This document shows positions 1-7,158 of a stretch of 8,861 bases of DNA, one piece after another; position 1 is the first letter of the stretch, and the number at the start of each line of letters is the position of its first letter. The notes beneath the pieces were generated by a model. That model worked only from the letters and a program-made list of their open reading frames with translations. It had not been told where the DNA came from and made no database searches. Source of the stretch: Deinococcus sp. (GTDB lineage: Bacteria; Deinococcota; Deinococci; Deinococcales; Deinococcaceae); NCBI GenBank assembly GCA_018260275.1, contig JAGLBK010000104.1:1-8861 (forward strand). Reading direction: 5' to 3'. Both the position numbers and the translations under genes were made by a program.

Positions 1-101
1 AGGAGTCGTGGCTTCCAAACCTCAGACATGTCCAGAGTTTACAATTCGACAACAACTTTCCGCGTTATCAATAGATTCATCCGGGCCTTTGTCCATTCGG
101 C

Positions 102-1310
102 TCAGCGCGGTGCGGGCGACCGTTTCAGGTTCTCGGCGGCGTAGACGAGCAGTCCGGCGATGATGCCCCAGAAGGCGGCCCCGATGCCCAGCGGCGTGAT
201 GCCCGACAGCGTGACCAGAATGATGATCGGCGCGGCGAGGCTGCCCGGATGGGTCTGGAAGGCGGTTTGCAAGCTCCCCCCGGTGGCAGCCAGCAGGGCC
301 AGCCCGGCCAGGGCCGCCAGCGCCTCGGGGGGCAAAATGCCCATCAGGTGCAGAAACGTGCCCGCGAACAGGCCAAAAGCGATGTTGATGATTCCGGCCC
401 AGACCGCCGCCGTATACCGCTTGGCCGGGTCGGGGTGCGCCTCCGGGCCGCTGACGATGTTCGCCAGCAGCGCCCCCAGCGTGAGGTTATGGCACCCGAT
501 CAGGGCCGCCACGCCGCTGGCAATGCCACAGGCCCGCAGGACCAGCCCCGGCGAAGGCTCGTAGCCGTTGACCTTCAGCACGCCGAAACCGGGCACGAAC
601 TGTCCGGTAAAGGCCAGCAGTGTCAGCGGAAGGGCCAGATTCAGGGTGGCCCGCAGGCTGAACTCGGGGTGAACGAACTGGGGCTGCGTGAGCGCGAAGG
701 GCACCGGAGCGGGGTGCCAGACGCCCAGCGCCGCACTGGCTACAATGCCGACCACCAGCACGGCGGCGGTGGCCCAGCGCGAGGCCAGCTGCCGCGTGAC
801 GAAGTAGGCCACGATCATCAGGCCGACCAGAACCGGCTGTTTGGTGAGGGCGCTCAGGGCATGAAAGCCGAACGGTAACAGAATGGCCGCGTTCAGCGCC
901 GCCGCCAGATGGGTCGGAATGCTCTGAAGCAGCGCGGTCAGGCGACTGAACGTGCCCAGCAACACGACCAGCACCGCCGAGAGCAAAAACGCGCCGACCG
1001 CCTCGGGAAAGGGAATGCCGGGCAGCGCCGTGACGATCAGGGCAATGCCGGGGGTAGACCAGGTCGCCAGAACGGGCATCCGGGTTCGCAGACTGAGGAA
1101 AATGCCCGCCAGGCCGCACAGCACCGCGTGGGCCCACAGCCACGACATCGCCGTCTGGTCGCTGAGGTGCGCGGCCTGCTGCACGCTGTAGATCAGCACG
1201 TTCGGCCCAGCCCAGCCGATCAGAATGGCGATAAAGCCGCTCAGCACCGCGTTGGGGTGCGTATCTCGCCAGAAATTCGGTTTCGGTCCGGTGGGCAGCG
1301 CAGTCGTCAT
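102..1310 (-). CDS. BenE/YdcO-family membrane transporter (benzoate:H+ symporter-like)
   Basis: A 402-residue, very hydrophobic protein with about a dozen predicted membrane segments from residue 21 to 392, the usual length for the BenE family. Recognisable family blocks are SWLWAHAV (56-63), RTRMPVLATWSTPG (75-88), the IPTHLAAALNAAILLPFG stretch (131-148) and GQFVPGFGVLKVNGY (236-250). BenE proteins are inner-membrane secondary transporters, and the characterised Acinetobacter member takes up benzoate with protons. No benzoate-degradation gene is visible here, so the substrate is unproven. The ATG at 1310 has no good Shine-Dalgarno. A weak CAGACT box lies 7 bases before it, so it may be leaderless like its neighbours. 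The gene is divergent from a MocR-type regulator across a 104-bp gap with direct repeats, so that regulator probably controls it. The family call is confident; the substrate is not. Confidence 0.93.
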   Translation of the reverse strand: MTTALPTGPKPNFWRDTHPNAVLSGFIAILIGWAGPNVLIYSVQQAAHLSDQTAMSWLWAHAVLCGLAGIFLSLRTRMPVLATWSTPGIALIVTALPGIPFPEAVGAFLLSAVLVVLLGTFSRLTALLQSIPTHLAAALNAAILLPFGFHALSALTKQPVLVGLMIVAYFVTRQLASRWATAAVLVVGIVASAALGVWHPAPVPFALTQPQFVHPEFSLRATLNLALPLTLLAFTGQFVPGFGVLKVNGYEPSPGLVLRACGIASGVAALIGCHNLTLGALLANIVSGPEAHPDPAKRYTAAVWAGIINIAFGLFAGTFLHLMGILPPEALAALAGLALLAATGGSLQTAFQTHPGSLAAPIIILVTLSGITPLGIGAAFWGIIAGLLVYAAENLKRSPAPR

Positions 1311-1330
1311 GCCCAGCAGTCTGAAGAAGG

Positions 1331-1403
1331 ATTGGACTGTTCGCCAGGGCTAATGGCTGGTCAATTGGCCTGCTCTGGGGCAGCCGTGCGGAAATTGGAC
1401 TGT
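1331..1403. promoter_or_regulatory. Three direct repeats ATTGG(A/C)CTG(T/C): candidate MocR operator
   Basis: ATTGGACTGT occurs at 1331-1340 and again at 1394-1403. A third copy with two changes, ATTGGCCTGC, lies at 1364-1373. Start-to-start spacings are 33 and 30 bp, about three helical turns, so all three lie on nearly the same DNA face. The last copy touches the -10 box of the regulator gene; the first two lie in the promoter area of the divergent transporter. MocR/PdxR-type regulators are known to bind directly repeated sites in such divergent gaps. That this regulator binds these repeats is inference. Confidence 0.6.
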
Positions 1404-1408
1404 ATGCT
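1403..1408 (+). promoter_or_regulatory. -10 box (TATGCT) of the MocR-type regulator gene
   Basis: TATGCT lies 6 bases before the ATG at 1415 and is directly preceded by TG. This spacing would put the transcription start at or next to the A of the ATG, giving a leaderless message. There is no Shine-Dalgarno before this ATG, and no convincing -35 box at 17 bp. Confidence 0.55.
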
Positions 1409-1414
1409 GAAGCC

Positions 1415-2821
1415 ATGGACACGGTGAGATGGGCGACCCTGCTGACCGACTGGCAAAGTGGTCAGGGGGCGCTGTATATACGGCTGGCCCAGGCTTTTCG
1501 CCGCAGCATAGAGCAGGGGGCGCTGCTTCCCGCCGAGCAACTGCCCGCCGAGCGCGTTCTGGCCGGGCTGCTGGGCCTCAGCCGCAGCACAGTGGTGGCC
1601 GCCTACGAGCAACTGGCCGCCGACCAGTGGGTGACCCGCAGGCGCGGCAGCGGCACGCACGTGAGCGCGGCGGCCCCCCGGCAGACCAGCGTCCTGACCC
1701 TGCGAACACCCCTTCGGAGCACCAGCGCCAATGAACTGGATTTCACGATCGCCGTGCCGCTGCTCGATGACCGCCAGCGTGAGTGGCTGAGCAACGCCGC
1801 GCAGGGCGGCTTTCAGGAGTCGCTTTACCACCCGCTGGGGCTGCCCGAGCTGCGGGCGCTGCTGGCCGAGCAGTACACCCACGGCGGACTGCCGACGACG
1901 CCGGAACAGGTCATCATCACCAGTGGGGCGCAGCAGGCCATTTCCCTGGTGGCCGCCACCTTTTTGCACCGGGGAGATACGGCGCTGCTCGAAACGCCGA
2001 CCTACTTCGGGGCCATCGACGTGTTCCGGGCCGCCGGGGCCAGGCTGGTAGGGGTGCCCGTCGGCGAACAGGGCGTGTCTCCAGGGGAATTCACGCGGCT
2101 GGCGCGGCAGCATACGCCCCGGCTGGCCTTTCTGACCCCGACCTTCCAGAACCCGACAGGCACGGTCATGCCGCCTGCCGCCCGGCAAAGGCTGGCCCAC
2201 GCCCTGGCCGAGCTGCAACTGCCGACCATCGAGGACGAAACACTGGCCGAACTGCCCTTCGAGGGACAGATGCCGCCCAGGGTGGCCTCCTTTGACCCGG
2301 CAGCGCCCATCATCAGCGTCGGCTCACTGACCAAGCTGTACTGGTCGGGCCTGCGCGTGGGCTGGATGCGGGTGCCGCACGCCTACCGCCCGGCGCTGGT
2401 ACAGGCCAAAACCCTGGCCGACTTCGGTGGAAGCGTGCTCAGTCAGTACCTGGGCCTGCGACTGCTTCAGGACCTGCCGGGCCTGCGCGAGCAGCGCCGC
2501 GCCAGTATTCAACCTGCCCGCGACCTGCTGGCGGCCCTGCTGCGCGAACAGTTGCCCGACTGGACCTTTACGCTCCCCGGCGGTGGGCAGTACCTGTGGG
2601 TCAAGTTGCCCACGCCGCACGCCAGCAGTTTTACCCACCACGCGGCCCGCTACGGCGTGCGGCTGTTCCCCGGCGCGTCAATGAGTGTAGGAGAGCTGCC
2701 CGATTCGTTTCTGCGCCTGCCTTTTACCCTGCCGCCGGAACAACTGCCCGAAGCGGTGCGCCGCCTGAAAGCCGCCTGGAACGATTTCGGGCAGCGGCCT
2801 GGGCAAGAGCGGCTGGCATAG
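1415..2821 (+). CDS. MocR/PdxR-type transcriptional regulator (GntR winged helix fused to aminotransferase-like domain)
   Basis: A 468-residue fusion protein, normal for the MocR family. Residues ~10-84 form a GntR winged helix, with LPAERVLAGLLGLSRSTVVA at 43-62 as the recognition region and RRRGSGTHVS (75-84) as the wing. Residues ~105-460 form a fold-type I aminotransferase domain. It keeps the PLP-site residues: ITSGAQQA (168-175), QNPTGT (245-250), Asp274 in IEDE for the pyridine nitrogen, Lys307 in GSLTK for the internal aldimine, and Arg314 in SGLRVGW. These regulators use PLP or a PLP-amine adduct as effector rather than catalysing a metabolic step. It is divergent from a BenE-type transporter, which is its probable target, and likely regulates itself through the shared repeats. 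The ATG at 1415 fits the -10 box position and starts just before the winged helix. Its effector cannot be read from sequence. Confidence 0.95.
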   Translation: MDTVRWATLLTDWQSGQGALYIRLAQAFRRSIEQGALLPAEQLPAERVLAGLLGLSRSTVVAAYEQLAADQWVTRRRGSGTHVSAAAPRQTSVLTLRTPLRSTSANELDFTIAVPLLDDRQREWLSNAAQGGFQESLYHPLGLPELRALLAEQYTHGGLPTTPEQVIITSGAQQAISLVAATFLHRGDTALLETPTYFGAIDVFRAAGARLVGVPVGEQGVSPGEFTRLARQHTPRLAFLTPTFQNPTGTVMPPAARQRLAHALAELQLPTIEDETLAELPFEGQMPPRVASFDPAAPIISVGSLTKLYWSGLRVGWMRVPHAYRPALVQAKTLADFGGSVLSQYLGLRLLQDLPGLREQRRASIQPARDLLAALLREQLPDWTFTLPGGGQYLWVKLPTPHASSFTHHAARYGVRLFPGASMSVGELPDSFLRLPFTLPPEQLPEAVRRLKAAWNDFGQRPGQERLA

Positions 2822-2900
2822 TACTGGCGGAGCAAATTCAGCCCAAGAAAGCAGGCAGCCCCGACCATCTCGGTCAAGACCACCTGCCGCCTGAAAAAGC

Positions 2901-4133
2901 TTAGGCGCCGTACTTATTCAGCTTCAGCGCGTTCGCCATCAGAAGCGGCATGACGTCGGTGCCCCGGCGCAGGCCCAGCGTGCCTTTCTGGGCTTCTTCC
3001 TCGGTAAAGCGGGCGGCGGCGTCGCGGCGGCCATGCCCTCCGTGGATCAGCAGGGGTACGGGGTGCCAGCTGTGGCTCAGCAGCTTGCTGGGCGTGCTGT
3101 GGTCGCCCACGATCGCCAGCACGTCGGGCTTCAGCGCCAGAAGCTGGGGCAGCAGCTCGTCGAAAATCTCGACCTTGTGCACCTTCTCGGCAAAGTTGCC
3201 GTCCTCGCCGGTGCTGTCGGTCTTCTTGACGTGGAAGAAGAAGAAGTCGTGCTTGTCCCAGTTGTCCTGCAAGGCCTTGACTTTGCCGTCCAGCGCGTCC
3301 TCGTGGCCCTCGACGGGCAGCACTTCCATGCCGACCAGACTGGCGAGGCCCTTGTACATCGGGTAGCTGGCGATGCAGGCGGCGTCGAGCTGGTACACGT
3401 CCGCAAAGCTTGGGAAGTGCGGCACGTCGCTGTAGCCGCGGAACAGCACGCCGTTGACCTGCGGCTCGTCTTTCAGAGCGACCTCAGCGCGGGCCACAAA
3501 GCTGTTGATGAGTGCGGCGGTCTTCTCACTGGCGGGGTCGGTGGCGGCGGCCACGTGCGGCGCTACCCCCGTGATCTGCGGGTCCACGTCGCTGATGTTG
3601 GCTCCCAGCGGCTCACCCGGCTGGCCCCGGAACACCACCACAAAGCGGTGCTCGGACTCGGTATAGATCTCGACCGGGGTGCCGCCGATCTCCGGAATAG
3701 CGGCCTTGAGCCTGGTCACGATCTCGGCATTTTTTTCGTCGCTGGGGCGTCCGGCCCGGCGGTCTTCGATGACGCGGCCCGCTCCCAGAGTGGCAAAGTT
3801 GCCGCGCACAGCGACGTCGCCCGTATTCAGCTTGACGCCGATGCCCACGGCACTCAGCGCCCCACGCCCGACCACATACTTCAGGGGATCGTACCCGAAC
3901 AGGCTCAGGTGGCCAGGGCCAGAGCCGGGGGTAATGCCCGCGCCGACCAGTTCGACCAGCCCCAGCTGACTGTCCTGGGCCAGCGTGTCGAGGTTGGGCG
4001 TTATAGCGCTTGCCAGTTCGGTGTCGCCGTTCAGTTCCAGCGGCAGACCGCCCACACCGTCCAGCACAACCAGGACAATCTTGGTGTCGGTCTTCTTGGC
4101 GAGGCTGCGTACAGTTTCCAGAAGGTCACTCAT
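2901..4133 (-). CDS. apgM: 2,3-bisphosphoglycerate-independent phosphoglycerate mutase, archaeal ApgM type
   Basis: A 410-residue member of the ApgM branch of the alkaline-phosphatase superfamily. It interconverts 3- and 2-phosphoglycerate in glycolysis and gluconeogenesis in the cytoplasm, without 2,3-BPG. Visible motifs are the metal-binding VLVVLDGVGG (around Asp25), TPGSGPGHLSLFGYDP (68-83) with Ser71 as the expected phospho-acceptor, the R-N-F-A-T region near 110-115, KKTDSTGEDG (303-312), and VGDHSTP (342-348) with His354/His357 in SHSWHPVP. All superfamily metal-ligand blocks are present, so it should be active. The ATG at 4133 gives about 17 residues before the first strand and follows a TACACT box, which supports this start. 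It lies 133 bp downstream of trmH on the same strand and converges on the MocR gene with a 79-bp gap. That gap holds only a weak inverted GGCAG/CTGCC pair. Confidence 0.95.
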   Translation of the reverse strand: MSDLLETVRSLAKKTDTKIVLVVLDGVGGLPLELNGDTELASAITPNLDTLAQDSQLGLVELVGAGITPGSGPGHLSLFGYDPLKYVVGRGALSAVGIGVKLNTGDVAVRGNFATLGAGRVIEDRRAGRPSDEKNAEIVTRLKAAIPEIGGTPVEIYTESEHRFVVVFRGQPGEPLGANISDVDPQITGVAPHVAAATDPASEKTAALINSFVARAEVALKDEPQVNGVLFRGYSDVPHFPSFADVYQLDAACIASYPMYKGLASLVGMEVLPVEGHEDALDGKVKALQDNWDKHDFFFFHVKKTDSTGEDGNFAEKVHKVEIFDELLPQLLALKPDVLAIVGDHSTPSKLLSHSWHPVPLLIHGGHGRRDAAARFTEEEAQKGTLGLRRGTDVMPLLMANALKLNKYGA

Positions 4134-4140
4134 AGGTCAC

Positions 4141-4146
4141 AGTGTA
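4141..4146 (-). promoter_or_regulatory. -10 box (TACACT) of apgM
   Basis: On the minus strand TACACT is followed by 7 bases and then the ATG of apgM. This predicts a transcript starting at or beside the start codon. No Shine-Dalgarno and no strong -35 are visible. It suggests apgM can be expressed independently of trmH upstream. Confidence 0.5.
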
Positions 4147-4208
4147 CGCCGCGCCTCATCAAGTCCGGGTCAGCGTCGTGCGTACAGATGGGACTGTTTG
4201 AACCGGGT

Positions 4209-4260
4209 AAAACGGCGTGGGCTGGCCTGCCTCAGCGCCTGCATGGGCTGCGCCCCGTTT
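4209..4260 (-). terminator. Possible imperfect terminator after trmH
   Basis: Read on the minus strand just after the trmH stop, AAACGG(GG)CG at the start can pair with CGCCGTTTT at the end, enclosing a GC-rich stretch with further weak pairing, and the structure ends in four T. The stem is bulged and the loop long, so this is only a candidate for separating trmH from apgM transcription. Confidence 0.28.
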
Positions 4261-4266
4261 GGGACC

Positions 4267-4932
4267 CTAACCGGCGATCTGCCCCTGCTCGTCCAGCGCC
4301 GGGTAAGCCTCGCCGCGCTCCCGGTAGGCGGGGGCCAGGTCCGGATAGCCCCACTCGAAGGCCCGACGCGCCAGTTCCTCCGGCGTCAGCTGAGGCTGCG
4401 CGTACATTCCGGCGGCCAGCCGTTGCCGCTGCGCCTCGAACAAGATGGTCGCTGCCGCCACCGAGACGTTCAGGCTCTGCACCATCCCGAACATGGGAAT
4501 GATGATGTTCTGGTCGGCGGCCTCGGCAGCCTCGTCCGACACCCCCCATTTTTCGGCGCCCAGCAGCACGCAGGTGGGCCTGGTGTAGTCGGGTTCGCGG
4601 TAATCCACGCTGCGCTGCGAGAGGTGCGTAGCCAGCACCTGAAACCCCTTACCCTGCAACTCGCGCACGGCGCTGATGGCGTCGGAGTGGCTCTGGACGC
4701 CGACCCATTTGTGGGCGCTGCCGCTGGTCGCGTCGTAGGTGTGGCCCTCGAAGGTGGCCAGCGTCCCGTGGCTGGGCGGAACCGCGTGGGCCTCAAGCAC
4801 CCCCACCGCGTCGCAGGTCCGCACGATGGCCGAGAGGTTGTGGGGCTTATTGACCTCGTCCATCAGCACGGTCAGGGTGGGCTGGCGGTGGCTTAGCACC
4901 CTGAGAATCTTGGCGTAACGTTCAGGCGTCAT
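4267..4932 (-). CDS. trmH: tRNA (guanosine-18-2'-O)-methyltransferase TrmH (SpoU/SPOUT family)
   Basis: A 221-residue SPOUT methyltransferase that uses SAM to methylate the 2'-OH of G18 in the tRNA D-loop. All three SpoU motifs are clear. Motif 1 is NKPHNLSAIVRTCDAVGV (28-45), with Arg38 as the expected catalytic residue. Motif 2 is LLGAEKWGVSDEA (123-135). Motif 3 is IIIPMFGMVQSLNVSVAAA (143-161), which forms the deep trefoil knot that binds SAM and the dimer interface. The C-terminal RAFEWGYPDLAPAYRERGE segment (190-208) is also typical of TrmH, as opposed to the rRNA enzyme RlmB, which has an N-terminal L30-like domain that is absent here. The ATG at 4932 follows a TAACCT box 8 bases upstream. 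The gene is divergent from the response regulator and upstream of apgM, with no obvious functional link to either. Confidence 0.93.
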   Translation of the reverse strand: MTPERYAKILRVLSHRQPTLTVLMDEVNKPHNLSAIVRTCDAVGVLEAHAVPPSHGTLATFEGHTYDATSGSAHKWVGVQSHSDAISAVRELQGKGFQVLATHLSQRSVDYREPDYTRPTCVLLGAEKWGVSDEAAEAADQNIIIPMFGMVQSLNVSVAAATILFEAQRQRLAAGMYAQPQLTPEELARRAFEWGYPDLAPAYRERGEAYPALDEQGQIAG

Positions 4933-4940
4933 AACATGTC

Positions 4941-4946
4941 AGGTTA
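4941..4946 (-). promoter_or_regulatory. -10-like box (TAACCT) of trmH
   Basis: On the minus strand TAACCT is followed by 8 bases and then the trmH ATG. It matches the minimal TAnnnT pattern and has the same geometry as the boxes before neighbouring genes, but it is the weakest of the set and has no recognisable -35. Confidence 0.4.
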
Positions 4947-5022
4947 GCGGATCGGGGGCTGCGGCGCGGGACCGGCCCTAAAAACCGCCTCACCGGGGTG
5001 GGGGGGGCCAGAGAGCCACTCT

Positions 5023-5036
5023 GACTCAATTGAGTC
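5023..5036. promoter_or_regulatory. Perfect 14-bp palindrome GACTCAATTGAGTC, candidate operator
   Basis: GACTCAATTGAGTC is an uninterrupted perfect palindrome in the 176-bp gap between trmH and the response regulator gene. It ends 57 bp upstream of the -10 box at 5094. A dyad of this length in otherwise GC-rich DNA suggests a dimeric regulator site. It could serve either divergent promoter; the binding protein is unknown. Confidence 0.45.
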
Positions 5037-5093
5037 TATGCACAACAGGCGTCGCCTTGCGGCCCTCACTCACGCCTGCTTAACCACTGCGCC

Positions 5094-5099
5094 TAGACT
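5094..5099 (+). promoter_or_regulatory. -10 box (TAGACT) of the response regulator operon
   Basis: TAGACT lies 9 bases before the ATG at 5109, fitting a leaderless or near-leaderless transcript. No -35 box at 16-18 bp is recognisable, which would fit a promoter that depends on an activator. Confidence 0.5.
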
Positions 5100-5108
5100 G
5101 AGCACCGT

Positions 5109-5771
5109 ATGAGGCTACTGTTTGTCGAGGACGATCCCCGCATCGCCGAACCCACCATCGGGGCACTCCGCGAGGCGGGTTACGCGGTCACCTGGGCGGC
5201 AACGGGCACCGACGGACTCGAACAGGCCATGCTGGGCGACTATCCCCTGATGATTCTCGACGTGATGCTGCCCGGCATGAACGGCTTCGAGATCGCGCGG
5301 GAACTGCGTGACAGCGGCGTCGAATCCTCGATTTTGTTCCTGACGGCGCGGGGCGAAGTCGAGGACCGCGTCGAGGGCCTAGACCTGGGCGGCGACGCCT
5401 ACATGGTCAAGCCGTTTGCCATGCCCGAACTGCTCGCCAACCTGCGGGCACTGACGCGGCGTGAGCGGGGGCAAAGCGCCCCACAGGTCATGTTCTGTGA
5501 GGGGCGGGGCCGGATCGATACCGTGGCCCGCACGGTGGTCTGGGACGGGCAGGAGGTCGCGGTCACGGGCCGCGAGTACGCCCTGCTCGAAGCCCTGGCC
5601 CTGACCCCCGAGCGCTGGTTTACCCGCGAAGAACTGCTCGACCGCGTCTGGGGTCCGGCCTTCGACGGCGAGTCTCGCATCGTGGACGTGTACGTGCGTT
5701 ATCTGCGCCGCAAACTCGCCCCTGAAGCGGTAACCAGTGAACGTGGCCGTGGCTACCGTGTGGAACGCTAA
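5109..5771 (+). CDS. OmpR/PhoB-family two-component response regulator
   Basis: A 220-residue DNA-binding response regulator of standard length. Residues 1-115 form the receiver domain, with acidic pair Glu7/Asp8-Asp9, phospho-acceptor Asp51 in LDVMLPGMNGF, switch Thr79 in LFLTARG and Lys101 in VKPF. Residues ~128-219 form the OmpR/PhoB winged helix, with TGREYALLEAL, WFTREELLDRVWG and the C-terminal RGRGYRVE wing. It is phosphorylated by a partner histidine kinase, almost certainly the product of the next gene, whose frame overlaps its 3' end, so the two are co-transcribed and probably translationally coupled. All key residues are intact. The target genes and the stimulus cannot be read from sequence. 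Confidence 0.96.
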   Translation: MRLLFVEDDPRIAEPTIGALREAGYAVTWAATGTDGLEQAMLGDYPLMILDVMLPGMNGFEIARELRDSGVESSILFLTARGEVEDRVEGLDLGGDAYMVKPFAMPELLANLRALTRRERGQSAPQVMFCEGRGRIDTVARTVVWDGQEVAVTGREYALLEALALTPERWFTREELLDRVWGPAFDGESRIVDVYVRYLRRKLAPEAVTSERGRGYRVER

Positions 5772-7152
5772 GGAGCATCCACGGCTGACCCTCCGCACGC
5801 GGCTGGCGCTCTGGGCCGCGCTGTCGACGGGTCTGGCGGTGCTGCTGGTGGCAGGCGGGCTTTTCTTTGCGGTCAATGGCCTGATGCGGCGCACTCAGCT
5901 GGAGCGGGCCAACAGTCTCTCGGCCACGGCGCAGGAACGCGCCGAAAATTTTATTCGCAGCCGCTCTGACAATCCCCTGGATCCCGAGCATCTGCTGCCA
6001 GGTAGCGTGGCGGTCTCGGCCAACGATCTGGAACGCATAGCCGACGCTGGAGGCCACCGTAGCGGCATAGAGCTGCGCTTGCTCAATACCGTGACCGGCG
6101 AGTTTCAAGCTACCCGCCACTTTCCCACGGATATCCCGGCGGCGCTGGGCCAGGGACAGTATCAGCTGGGCGATCAGTTGATCACTGTCCGGACGCTTCG
6201 GGGGGCGCAGGCGGTTTTGACGGTGGTTTCCGATATTCGCTCTCTACAAGAAACCCGCGCCGCTTTCGTCCGTGCCCTGACCTGGCTTTTGCCAGCGGCG
6301 CTGTTACTCGCCTTGCTGCTGGGCTGGCTGGTCGCTGGACGCCTGTTGCAACCGGTGCAGGCCCTTGAGGGTGCGGCGCGGCAGGTCGGTGAAAGTGGGG
6401 ACCTGCGCCGCCCACTACCGGGCACCCGGAGCGGCGACGAACTGGGCCGACTGGCCCTGACCCTGCAAAACAGTTTTGGCCGACTGGCCGACTCGCGGGA
6501 GCGCGAACAGGCTTTCTTGCGCGCCGCCGCGCATGATCTGCGCAGTCCGCTGGCTGCCCTGCAAGCCCGCGTAGACGCCACCCTTAGCCGCGAGCGTGAG
6601 CCGGAACGCTACCGCAGCGAGATGAAGGAAATTGGCCAGGACATCACCCGGCTCTCTACCCTGGCCAACCATCTGCTGCTGCTGGCCCGTGAACCAGATT
6701 CGATGGCCCACGCGCCTGTTCCCCTGCGCGAACTGGCCGCCGACGCGGTGGACCGCGCCCGTGAACTGGCTCCCCTGGCCGACGTGGACCTGCTGGCCCC
6801 GCAACCGGTCACGATCACCGGCGACCGCGTCCTGCTGGGCCAGGCCATCTGGAACCTGACCATGAACGCCGTCAAGCACGCGCCAGACTCCACCGTCACC
6901 GTCCGTGTCGAGGCCCGCCCCGGCGAGGCCAGCGTCACCGTTCAGGACGACGGCCCCGGTGTTGCCGCCGGTACGCTCGCCCGGCTGGGTGAAGCCTTTT
7001 ACCGCCCGGACAGCAGCCGGACTGGCGACGGCCACGGGCTGGGGCTGGCCCTCGCCCGCCGGGCCGCCGAATTGCATGGGGGCCGTCTCGAACTCAGCAG
7101 TAGCCCCGGCGAAGGGTTTCAGGCTGTCCTGATTCTTCCTCTGCTAGGCTGA
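5737..7152 (+). CDS. HAMP-domain sensor histidine kinase, partner of the upstream response regulator
   Basis: Up to 471 residues from a GTG at 5737. Order: first membrane segment (~23-48), periplasmic sensor region (~49-178) with no domain I recognise, second membrane segment (~181-203), HAMP (~204-256), HisKA with His266 in AAAHDLRSPLAAL, then HATPase_c with N box NLTMNAVKHAP (373-383), G1 DDGPGV (404-409), F box FYRPD (421-425) and G2 GHGLGLAL (432-439). It is an inner-membrane kinase that phosphorylates the Asp51 of the regulator encoded upstream. The start is uncertain. From GTG 5737 it overlaps the regulator by 35 bp, with no good Shine-Dalgarno. A perfect AAGGAG at 5770-5775 instead points to an in-frame CTG at 5785, which would begin the protein at the usual TLRTRLALW segment. 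Its stop shares bases with the next gene's promoter. Confidence 0.95.
   Translation: MNVAVATVWNAKEHPRLTLRTRLALWAALSTGLAVLLVAGGLFFAVNGLMRRTQLERANSLSATAQERAENFIRSRSDNPLDPEHLLPGSVAVSANDLERIADAGGHRSGIELRLLNTVTGEFQATRHFPTDIPAALGQGQYQLGDQLITVRTLRGAQAVLTVVSDIRSLQETRAAFVRALTWLLPAALLLALLLGWLVAGRLLQPVQALEGAARQVGESGDLRRPLPGTRSGDELGRLALTLQNSFGRLADSREREQAFLRAAAHDLRSPLAALQARVDATLSREREPERYRSEMKEIGQDITRLSTLANHLLLLAREPDSMAHAPVPLRELAADAVDRARELAPLADVDLLAPQPVTITGDRVLLGQAIWNLTMNAVKHAPDSTVTVRVEARPGEASVTVQDDGPGVAAGTLARLGEAFYRPDSSRTGDGHGLGLALARRAAELHGGRLELSSSPGEGFQAVLILPLLG
5770..5775 (+). promoter_or_regulatory. Perfect Shine-Dalgarno AAGGAG inside the kinase 5' end
   Basis: AAGGAG overlaps the stop codon of the response regulator gene and lies 9 bases before an in-frame CTG at 5785. 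No ATG, GTG or TTG sits at a suitable distance downstream. It is the best ribosome-binding site in the window and may mark a non-canonical CTG start for the kinase. Alternatively it is coincidence and one of the GTG codons at 5737-5758 is used. Confidence 0.4.
7145..7150 (+). promoter_or_regulatory. Extended -10 box (TGC-TAGGCT) for the nucleotidyltransferase gene
   Basis: TGCTAGGCT (7142-7150) fits the extended -10 form TGnTAnnnT and lies inside the last codons of the kinase gene, 8 bases before the ATG at 7159. It predicts an internal leaderless promoter. No -35 is seen, as is common with an extended -10. Confidence 0.5.
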
Positions 7153-7158
7153 GCACTG

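Noticed and set aside
1..101. Gene or promoter at the left edge (TTTACA at 38-43, TTATCA at 65-70)
   Set aside because: The spacing is 21 bp, too long for a normal promoter, and there is no coding frame; I see nothing definite in these 101 bases.
487..1422. Long minus-strand open frame overlapping the transporter gene in another frame
   Set aside because: Arg/Gly/Ala-rich shadow of the BenE-family gene, with no membrane segments or recognisable domain.
2822..2900. Bidirectional terminator between the convergent MocR-type gene and apgM
   Set aside because: Only a weak GGCAG/CTGCC pair with a loop of more than 20 bases and no proper T-run on either strand.
3233..3246. GAA-type triplet run as a microsatellite
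   Set aside because: It encodes the FFFFHVKK strand of apgM on the other strand and is explained by the protein sequence.
4188..4197. ATGGGACTGT upstream of apgM, 9/10 match to the MocR-gap repeat
   Set aside because: Single copy, no phased partner, and no functional reason for the same regulator to control apgM; likely chance.
3033..4502. Long plus-strand open frame opposite apgM and trmH
   Set aside because: It is antisense to two well-conserved genes; its composition is that of a GC-rich shadow frame and it shows no domain.
4995..5007. GGGGTGGGGGGGG tract in the trmH/response-regulator gap as a G-quadruplex
   Set aside because: Only 13 bases with two G-runs; four separate G3 tracts with loops do not fit, so a standard three-tetrad quadruplex is not supported. 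A slippage-prone G8 run remains possible but nothing here shows phase variation.
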